A stretch of DNA of 7,187 nt from Acidobacteriota bacterium (GTDB taxonomy: Bacteria > Acidobacteriota > Terriglobia > Terriglobales > Acidobacteriaceae), in assembly GCA_021780415.1 (NCBI GenBank), contig JAJXYW010000206.1, forward strand, positions 1 to 7,187, read 5' to 3'. The position numbers and the translations under genes were made by a program. Below the pieces are notes generated by a model, which searched no databases, had not been told where the DNA came from, and was given only the letters and a program-made list of their open reading frames with translations. How positions within the stretch are numbered: position 1 is the first letter of the stretch; each line of letters begins with the position of its first letter. Shown here piece by piece: positions 1 to 7,187 of the stretch.

Positions 1-869
1 GCCATCCCGGCACGACCCTCAAGGACGCTCCCCAACTGGCTCAGCAGCTCGAGTCCAATGCCGGCGACATGTCCGGCTCTCCCGTGCTTGCCCGCGCTCC
101 GCTTGTTCTGCAGCAGTCCCTGCTCTTTCCCTATACCTCGGGCCTGGCCTTTGAGCAGGCCGTCCTGGTGCAGGGTGGTGCCGAGCGGGCCTTTGCCGGT
201 GTCCTCGACGCGCCCCCCAGCTCCAGCTTCGAGATCATCACCCCGCAGGCCTATCTCCGCAACCAGCCCGTCCCCATCCTCAAGCTTCCCGACATCCATC
301 CGCTGCTCAAGACCGCCGGATACCTGCCCTACGATGTTGGCGTGATGGGCGAACTCGACGTGCGAATGACCGCCGAACTCTTCGGCGGCCGTCCCCTCGC
401 CGAGGCCCTGGCCCCCGAATGGGACGGCGGCATCTACTACGCCGCGCAGCGCCGCAACGCCACCCCAGCCGAGAAGGACACCACCGCATCCCTCGCCCTC
501 CTCTACAGCTCGCGCTGGAAGAATAGGGACTCCGCCCGCAGCTTCTTCGAGGTCTTCGAGCAGCAGCTACCCCGCCAGTACAACGGTCTCACTCGCCGCC
601 AGAAGGACGAAACGGCTGATGACGAGCGCGTCTACTCGACCCGTCAGGGTGACGTGCTTCTGACCCTTAAGGACAACACCGTATGGGTCAGCGAGGGCTT
701 CGATCTCGCGCTCGCCCGCAAGCTCCGCGACGCGGTTGACGCCGCCAACACTCCCCTGGGCAGCGGCCTCATCCAGCAGGCCCGCACCCAGCACCCGCGC
801 CACGATCTCGTCGGCGGCCTCGTTAACACGCTCAGCCAGTTCGGCGTCATGAAGGTGGCTCTCCGCTAA
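1..869 (+). CDS. C-terminal part of a putative HExxH-family metalloprotease-like protein (5' partial)
   Basis: The reading frame is open from the left edge (first full codon at 3) to a TAA at 867-869, giving 288 visible residues. The first ATG at 69 lies inside this open frame and is unlikely to be the true start. The pattern 'LLFPYTSGLAFEQ', then a GG, then 'APPSSSFEIITPQAYL', later 'GELDVRM', 'PEWDGGIYYAA' and 'LYSSRWKNRDSARSFF', resembles the C-terminal region of a bacterial family whose members usually show FPY..G..F, PP.ST.QI.HP..Y, GE and GW.GDrY motifs downstream of an HExxH zinc site. That site would lie upstream of this window, so peptidase activity cannot be confirmed here. No transmembrane segment is visible. 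The codon use matches its neighbours. The family assignment is from memory of the pattern and is moderate; the fact that this is a real coding region is nearly certain. Confidence 0.75.
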   Translation, partial: HPGTTLKDAPQLAQQLESNAGDMSGSPVLARAPLVLQQSLLFPYTSGLAFEQAVLVQGGAERAFAGVLDAPPSSSFEIITPQAYLRNQPVPILKLPDIHPLLKTAGYLPYDVGVMGELDVRMTAELFGGRPLAEALAPEWDGGIYYAAQRRNATPAEKDTTASLALLYSSRWKNRDSARSFFEVFEQQLPRQYNGLTRRQKDETADDERVYSTRQGDVLLTLKDNTVWVSEGFDLALARKLRDAVDAANTPLGSGLIQQARTQHPRHDLVGGLVNTLSQFGVMKVALR

Positions 870-973
870 GGGATCGCCCTGTGCCGCCTTCCCATTGCTC
901 ATCTCATGCAGCCGTCGCACGGCGGTAATCGAGAGCCTCCTGTCAAAAACTGCACCGTCACCCCGGCAGGGCA

Positions 974-1002
974 TTTATCGCGTCTGAAAACCGACGTATA
1001 CT
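974..1002 (+). promoter_or_regulatory. Candidate sigma-70 type promoter for nuoI
   Basis: A good -10 box, TATACT, sits at 997-1002. Seventeen bases upstream is a poor -35 match, TTTATC, at 974-979. The -10 ends eight bases before the nuoI ATG at 1011, so transcription would begin at about 1009-1011, leaving almost no 5' leader. No Shine-Dalgarno is visible before that ATG, which fits a leaderless message. The rest of the 870-1010 gap shows only a small 5 bp hairpin at 911-923 without a U-tract. Confidence 0.45.
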
Positions 1003-1010
1003 GAAAGTCT

Positions 1011-1508
1011 ATGTCGATCATTCGCAATGTCGCCGCCATCGCCAAGGGAATGAGCATCACGCTGCGGGAAGGTTTCCAACCCAGCCAGGTGGAGAACTAC
1101 CCCGACGGCAAGGGGCCCATGCGCGGCGCTCAGTTTCAGGAGCGTTTCCGCGGTAAGCATCAGTTGCAGCGCGACGAGAACGGCCTCGAAAAGTGTGTGG
1201 CCTGCTTCCTCTGCGCCGCCGCCTGCCCCTCCAACTGCATCTACATCGAAGCTGCGGACAACACCTCCGAGACCCGCATCTCCTCGGCCGACCGCTACGC
1301 CAAGGTCTACAACATCGACTACAACCGCTGCATCTTCTGCGGCTACTGCGTCGAAGCCTGCCCCACCGACGCCATCACCCATGGTCACGGCTTCGAACTC
1401 GCCAGCCTCAACGCCACCACCATGGTCATGCGCAAGGAAGACCTGCTGGTGCCAGTGGCAACGGGTCTTCCGCATTCAGCTAAAGAAGAGGTTGAAGTGC
1501 TCGCCTAG
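1011..1508 (+). CDS. nuoI: NADH-quinone oxidoreductase subunit I (two [4Fe-4S] ferredoxin-type subunit of complex I)
   Basis: This 165-residue protein has two CxxCxxCxxxCP iron-sulfur motifs: Cys62, 65, 68 and 72 in 'CVACFLCAAACP', and Cys107, 110, 113 and 117 in 'CIFCGYCVEACP'. In NuoI/TYKY subunits these bind clusters N6a and N6b, which pass electrons from the peripheral arm toward the quinone site of complex I on the cytoplasmic face of the membrane. The N-terminal stretch 'AKGMSITLREGFQP' and 'RFRGKHQLQRDENGLEKC' follow the NuoI pattern of a short amphipathic membrane-associated segment followed by a R-G-x-H-x-L-x-R motif. The length is normal for the family. An extra Cys76 follows the first motif. 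The ATG at 1011 is the first good start; no Shine-Dalgarno precedes it. No other nuo gene lies in this window, so it is separated from at least its immediate usual neighbours nuoH and nuoJ. A non-complex-I ferredoxin is possible but less likely given the N-terminal match. Confidence 0.93.
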   Translation: MSIIRNVAAIAKGMSITLREGFQPSQVENYPDGKGPMRGAQFQERFRGKHQLQRDENGLEKCVACFLCAAACPSNCIYIEAADNTSETRISSADRYAKVYNIDYNRCIFCGYCVEACPTDAITHGHGFELASLNATTMVMRKEDLLVPVATGLPHSAKEEVEVLA

Positions 1509-1533
1509 GCCTTAAAGTCTTGGATTCACAGTA

Positions 1534-1561
1534 AGCGGCGAGCCATGATTGGCTCGCCGTT
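1534..1561 (+). terminator. Strong hairpin between nuoI and metH, terminator-like but without a U-tract
   Basis: CGGCGAGCC (1536-1544) is the exact reverse complement of GGCTCGCCG (1551-1559). The stem can be extended inward by A-T (1545/1550), leaving a TGAT loop, and outward by a G-U and an A-T pair. It lies 26 bases after the nuoI stop. The following bases are TTGTGCG, so the U-run of a classical Rho-independent terminator is missing. It could be a weak terminator, an mRNA-stabilising 3' end for nuoI, or part of a metH leader. Confidence 0.5.
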
Positions 1562-1569
1562 GTGCGATA

Positions 1570-1588
1570 GGCGCTGAATGCTCGCGCC
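1570..1588 (+). other. Small hairpin directly upstream of the metH-N ribosome binding site
   Basis: GGCGC (1570-1574) pairs with GCGCC (1584-1588) around a 9-base loop. The stem ends immediately before the likely Shine-Dalgarno AGGAAC (1589-1594), nine bases ahead of the ATG at 1604. The CTCGC at 1581-1585 inside this hairpin could instead pair with GCGAG (1538-1542) of the upstream hairpin, so alternative folds exist on paper. A five-pair stem is common by chance in GC-rich DNA. Confidence 0.25.
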
Positions 1589-1603
1589 AGGAACGGGAAA
1601 GAC

Positions 1604-2730
1604 ATGAAAACAGTTCACCAACATCCGCTCGAGGAGATCCTCGAGCATCGCATTGCCATCATCGACGGCGCCATGGGCACCACCATCCGCACCTACGGTA
1701 TGACCGAGGCCGACATCCGCGGAGACCGTTTCCAGCACTCCACCAAGGATCTGCTCAACAACGGAGACCTCTTCTCGCTCACCCAGCCAAAGATGATCGG
1801 CGACATCCACCGCCGCTTTCTCGAGGCCGGCGCCGACATCATCGAGACCAACACCTTCGGCGCCACCAGCATCACCCAGAGCGAATTTTTCGTAGACGAT
1901 CCCCGCGAACACGGCGGCCGCAAGGACCCCGAGTTCTACCAGAAGATCATCGAAGATGCCTCCCTCAACACCCTCGCCTGGGACATCAACTACACCTCCG
2001 CGCAGCAGTGCCGCGAGTGGGCCGACCGCATTGCCAACGACACCGGCCGCCAGCGTTTCGTCGCCGGCGCCATCGGCCCGCTCACCGTCTCCCTCTCCAA
2101 CTCCCCCGACGCTGACGACGCCGGATTCCGTGTCGTCACCTTCGACCAGGTCAAGACCGCCTACGCCCAACAGGTTCGCGCGCTCATCGCCGGCGGCGTC
2201 GATCTCCTGCTCGTCGAGACCATCTTCGACTCGCTCAACGCCAAGGCCGCGCTCGTCGCCATCCGCGAAGTCTTCGACGAGGACGGCCTCGCCGCCTCCG
2301 GCAAAGAACTCCCCGTCATGATCTCCGCCGCAGTCGGCCGCGGCGGCGAAACCCTCATCTCCGCGCAGACCACGGAGGCCTTCTGGAACGCCGTCAAGCA
2401 CGTCAACCCGCTCTCCGTGGGCCTAAACTGCTCGCTCGGCCCTGACCTCATGTACCCCTTCCTCAGCGAGCTCTCCGAAAAAGCGGACGTCGCCATCTCC
2501 TGCTATCCCAACGCGGGCCTGCCCAATCCCTTGTCCGAAACCGGTTTCGATCTTGGCCCCGATGATATGGCGCGTTTCCTCGGTGACTTCGCGCGCGCAG
2601 GTCTCATCAACATCGCCGGCGGCTGCTGCGGCAACACCCCCGAGCACATCGCGGCCATCGCCAGGGCGCTCGAAGGAAGGCATCCGCGCGAACTCGCGCA
2701 GCGTAAGCTCGGACACCGCGAGGTGGCAGC

Positions 2731-2734
<4 letters not shown>
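1604..2734 (+). CDS. metH: Methionine synthase, homocysteine S-methyltransferase subunit (N-terminal module of a split MetH)
   Basis: This 376-residue protein corresponds to the first, zinc-dependent module of cobalamin-dependent methionine synthase, which binds homocysteine and receives the methyl group from methylcobalamin. Visible hallmarks are 'DGAMGT' (21-26) at the start of the TIM barrel, '[12 protein letters not shown]' (74-85), '[15 protein letters not shown]' (202-216), and the zinc cysteines Cys276 in 'GLNCSLGP' and Cys341-Cys342 in '[11 protein letters not shown]'. It ends where the linker to the folate domain would begin in one-piece MetH. Compared with E. coli MetH as I remember it, there is an extra stretch of roughly 27 residues around 100-126, and the usual S-G-T-I-T-D segment after 'MIS' is replaced by 'AAVGRGGE' (242-249). 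The ATG at 1604 has AGGAAC (1589-1594) upstream and puts DGAMGT at the usual distance. The gene overlaps the next one by four bases. A free-standing homocysteine methyltransferase (MmuM type) is the alternative, but the adjacent MetH-C makes the split-enzyme reading much stronger. Confidence 0.93.
2720..2725 (+). promoter_or_regulatory. Shine-Dalgarno that decides the TTG start of metH-C
   Basis: GAGGTG lies inside the last codons of metH-N, five bases ahead of the TTG at 2731. The metH-C frame is closed upstream by a TAA at 2704-2706. No ATG or GTG occurs in frame until the ATG at 2824, which would cut into the conserved folate-domain start. The TTG with this site is therefore the best-supported start. 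Confidence 0.7.
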
Positions 2735-5436
<2,702 letters not shown>

Positions 5437-5445
5437 ATCTCCCAC

Positions 5446-5451
5446 AGGAGG
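5446..5451 (+). promoter_or_regulatory. Shine-Dalgarno for the DUF5996 gene; decides ATG 5458 over GTG 5452
   Basis: AGGAGG is a perfect core site, ten bases after the metH-C stop. A GTG at 5452 directly abuts it, leaving no spacer, while the in-frame ATG at 5458 has the ideal six-base spacing. CTCC at 5439-5442 can pair with GGAG at 5447-5450 around a four-base loop and could partly hide the site. Confidence 0.75.
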
Positions 5452-5457
5452 GTGACG

Positions 5458-6369
5458 ATGCAAACGGAAAGCAATCTCTGGCCCGAACTCCGCTGGGAAG
5501 ACTGGTCCGCCACCGCCGACACCCTCCACATGTGGACCCAGATCGTCGGCAAGACGCGTCTCGCGCTCAGTCCGCTGCAAGCTCATTGGTGGAACGTCCC
5601 ACTCTACGTCAGCGCGCGCGGCCTGAGCACCTCGGCCATGCCCTACGGCGACGAGTTCCTCGAGATCGAATTCGACTTCGTCCACCACCAACTGCTCTTC
5701 CGCACCAGCACCGGCGCCAGCGCATCGACTCCGTTGCGCGCACAGTCGGTCGCTAGTTTCTACTCCAGCTTCCAGAAGACGCTCGCCGATCTCGGCGTCC
5801 CTGTCTCTCTCTACGCCACGCCCGTCGAAGTCGCCAACCCCATCCCCTTCGCCGAAGACACCACCCACACCTCCTACGAACCCGACGCAGCGCATCGCTT
5901 CTGGCGCATCCTCATTCAGTCCGACCAGATCTTCCAGCAATTCTCCTCGAACTTTCTCGGCAAGATCAGCCCTGTCCATTTCTTCTGGGGCAGCTTCGAT
6001 CTCGCCGTCACGCGCTTCTCCGGCCGCCCGGCTCCACTCCGCGAAGGAGCCGACGCCATCACCCGCGAGGCCTACTCGCACGAGGTCATCAGCGCTGGCT
6101 TCTGGCCCGGCAACGGAGGCTACGGCAAGGCCGCCTTCTACTGTTACGCAGTGCCCTTACCCAGCGGCCTCGACGTCGCAACCATCCAGCCCGCGCAGGC
6201 ATTCTGGGATCGCGGTCTCGGCGAGTTCATCCTGCCCTACGACGACCTCCGCCGCTCCTCCTCGCCCGACGCCACCTTGCTCGCCTTCCTCCAAAGCACC
6301 TACGACGCAGCCGCCAATCTCGCCCAATGGGACCGCAAGGAACTCGAGCGGCCCCCGGTCACAGCATAG
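5458..6369 (+). CDS. DUF5996 family protein, function unknown
   Basis: The protein has 303 residues from ATG 5458. Its opening matches the pattern I associate with DUF5996: 'LWPELRWEDWSATADTLHMW', then 'TQIVGKTRLAL', 'HWWNVPLYVSARGLSTSAMP' and 'FDFVHHQL'. Further conserved-looking pieces are 'SPVHFFWGSFDLAVTRFSGR' in the middle and 'SHEVISAGFWPGNGGYGKAA' toward the end, followed by 'FILPYDDLR' and 'LLAFLQSTYDAAA'. It is rich in Trp, Phe, Tyr and His. No signal peptide or membrane segment is seen, so it is probably cytoplasmic. No catalytic motif that I can name is present, and no function is established to my knowledge. It starts 21 bases after metH-C with no terminator between them, so it is probably co-transcribed with the methionine synthase genes. 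Whether the two are functionally linked is unknown. The family call is confident; a role is not offered. Confidence 0.88.
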   Translation: MQTESNLWPELRWEDWSATADTLHMWTQIVGKTRLALSPLQAHWWNVPLYVSARGLSTSAMPYGDEFLEIEFDFVHHQLLFRTSTGASASTPLRAQSVASFYSSFQKTLADLGVPVSLYATPVEVANPIPFAEDTTHTSYEPDAAHRFWRILIQSDQIFQQFSSNFLGKISPVHFFWGSFDLAVTRFSGRPAPLREGADAITREAYSHEVISAGFWPGNGGYGKAAFYCYAVPLPSGLDVATIQPAQAFWDRGLGEFILPYDDLRRSSSPDATLLAFLQSTYDAAANLAQWDRKELERPPVTA

Positions 6370-6386
6370 GAACCTGAATAAATTTG

Positions 6387-6392
6387 TAAGAT
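6387..6392 (+). promoter_or_regulatory. Possible -10 box for the M20 peptidase gene
   Basis: The 58-base gap at 6370-6427 is clearly more AT-rich than the rest of the window around 6371-6410. TAAGAT at 6387-6392 matches four of six -10 consensus positions and lies 35 bases before the ATG at 6428. No acceptable -35 box is seen at the right distance, so this is a weak call. No terminator hairpin follows the DUF5996 gene, and read-through is equally possible. Confidence 0.25.
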
Positions 6393-6427
6393 AGGGAATC
6401 ACCTCAATTCAGCTTCATGGAGAGTGC

Positions 6428-7187
6428 ATGAAAATCTGTATGGTCGGAGTCCTTGCCGTCACGCTTTGCGGCACATCGTTTGCCCAGGGTCCGCAGTTGC
6501 CCGAACACGATCGCGTCCTCGCGCGCCAGATCTTCAAGGAGTTCATCGAGACCAACTCGCAGGACTCCAACGGCAGTGTCACCGCCGTCTCCGTCGCCGC
6601 GCGCAATGAACTCCTCAAGGCCGGCTTCGCTCCCGCCGACCTCATCCTTGCCGGCCCCAACGACCGCAAGCAGAACCTCGTCGTCCGCTATCACGGCGTC
6701 CCCGGCTCGAAGCTCAAGCCCATCCTCATCATCGGGCACGAGGACGTCGTCGAGGCCCGCCGCTCCGACTGGACCACCGACCCCTACACCCTCGTCGAAA
6801 AGGGTGGCTACTTCTATGGTCGCGGCACGCAGGACATGAAAGACGGCGACGCAGACGTCGTCGAGAGCTTCATCCGCCTCAAGCGGGAAGGTTACGTCCC
6901 TGACCGCGACATCACTCTCGCCCTCACCGCCGACGAAGAAGGTGGCAAGTCCAACGGCGTAAGCTGGCTGGTAAAAAATCGTCCCGAACTCATGCAGGCC
7001 GCCTTCGTCATCAACCCCGACGGCGAAGGCCCCACCCTGCGTGACGGCAAGGCCACCGAGCTCGACGTCGAGGCCACGCAGAAGACCTACGCCGACTTCC
7101 ACATCGTCGCCACCAACCGCGGCGGACACAGCTCCGAGCCTCGCCCCGACAACGCCATCTACGAGCTCATGCACGCACTCCTGAAGC
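6428..7187 (+). CDS. Secreted M20-family zinc metallopeptidase (3' partial)
   Basis: From ATG 6428 the frame stays open to the window edge, giving 253 residues. An N-terminal signal peptide is likely: 'MKICMVGVLAVTLCG', then 'TSFA' with probable signal peptidase I cleavage after Ala19. The Cys14 context is not a lipobox. The M20 di-zinc site is visible: His104 and Asp106 in 'IIGHEDVV', bridging Asp136 in 'YGRGTQDMKDG', Glu170 (general base) and Glu171 (ligand) in 'TADEEGG', and Asp198 in 'INPDGEG'. 'NRGGHSSEPRPDNAIY' (230-245) is the start of the dimerisation domain, whose His234 contributes to catalysis in related enzymes. The last ligand, a C-terminal His, lies beyond the window. M20 enzymes hydrolyse peptide or N-acyl amino acid bonds, here presumably in the periplasm. 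GGAG at 6419-6422 is the likely ribosome binding site, five bases from the start. An ATG at 6417 meets a stop after four codons. The substrate cannot be read from the sequence. Confidence 0.93.
   Translation, partial: MKICMVGVLAVTLCGTSFAQGPQLPEHDRVLARQIFKEFIETNSQDSNGSVTAVSVAARNELLKAGFAPADLILAGPNDRKQNLVVRYHGVPGSKLKPILIIGHEDVVEARRSDWTTDPYTLVEKGGYFYGRGTQDMKDGDADVVESFIRLKREGYVPDRDITLALTADEEGGKSNGVSWLVKNRPELMQAAFVINPDGEGPTLRDGKATELDVEATQKTYADFHIVATNRGGHSSEPRPDNAIYELMHALLK

Noticed and set aside
911..923. Hairpin GCCGT/ACGGC as a terminator after the first gene
   Set aside because: It has a five-pair stem with no following U-tract, and such short stems are frequent by chance in this GC-rich sequence.
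975..1475. A 166-codon minus-strand open frame over nuoI
   Set aside because: It is antisense to the two ferredoxin cluster motifs and has no features of its own.
1534..1588. SAH (S-adenosylhomocysteine) riboswitch ahead of metH
   Set aside because: Pieces such as GGCTCGCC and GGCGCTGA look superficially like its 3' half. The loop of the main stem is only about six bases, so the internal stem and the GAGCGC pseudoknot partner are missing.
1509..1603. Cobalamin or SAM-I riboswitch upstream of metH
   Set aside because: The gap is only 95 bases, too short for a cobalamin riboswitch, and no core motif of either class is present.
1526..2401. A 291-codon open frame on the minus strand over metH-N
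   Set aside because: It is opposite a clearly conserved gene, has biased Gly/Asp/Val/Glu composition and no family features.
5452..5454. GTG as the start of the DUF5996 gene
   Set aside because: It directly abuts the AGGAGG site with no spacer, while the ATG six bases downstream has ideal spacing.
6428..6490. Lipoprotein signal in the M20 peptidase
   Set aside because: Cys14 is preceded by Val-Thr-Leu, not by the small residue a lipobox needs at -1. Cleavage after Ala19 by signal peptidase I fits better.
6404..7174. A 256-codon minus-strand open frame over the last gene
   Set aside because: The opposite strand encodes an unmistakable M20 peptidase with a signal peptide and metal ligands; the antisense product is a composition artefact.

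Overview
The window comes from a GC-rich bacterial chromosome in which codon third positions are mostly C or G. All recognisable genes lie on the + strand. The protein flavour points to Acidobacteria, probably the Terriglobia/Acidobacteriaceae group: a stand-alone NuoI of the 'CVACFLCAAACP' type, a methionine synthase divided into two genes, a DUF5996 protein and a secreted M20 peptidase. This placement rests on remembered family patterns and not on a search, so it is moderately confident only.

Layout. Positions 1-869 hold the C-terminal part of a large protein that begins upstream; it resembles the C-terminal region of a family of HExxH-type metalloprotease-like proteins. A 141-base gap contains a TATACT box placed so close to the next start codon that the transcript may be leaderless. 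Positions 1011-1508 encode a two-[4Fe-4S] NuoI subunit of respiratory complex I, with no other nuo gene in view. A 95-base gap holds a strong 9-12 bp hairpin that could be a terminator but lacks a U-tract, followed by a weaker hairpin just before the next ribosome binding site.

The centre of the window (1604-5436) is a cobalamin-dependent methionine synthase split into two polypeptides. MetH-N (376 residues) is the zinc-dependent homocysteine methyltransferase domain. MetH-C (901 residues) carries the methyltetrahydrofolate, cobalamin and S-adenosylmethionine reactivation domains. The genes overlap by four bases (TTGA: a TTG start over a TGA stop), so their translation is probably coupled. 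Together they would transfer the methyl group of 5-methyltetrahydrofolate to homocysteine through methylcobalamin. A DUF5996 protein of unknown function follows 21 bases downstream, behind a near-perfect Shine-Dalgarno, and is probably in the same transcript.

After a short AT-richer gap, the last gene (6428 to the window end) is an M20-family zinc peptidase with a signal peptide, cut off by the window edge. Its start and metal ligands are visible. I found no RNA genes, mobile elements, CRISPR arrays, tandem repeats or attachment sites. No gap between genes exceeds about 141 bases. I see no convincing new defence or biosynthetic system. The points most worth a second look are the split metH, the uncharacterised DUF5996 gene attached to it, and the orphan nuoI.
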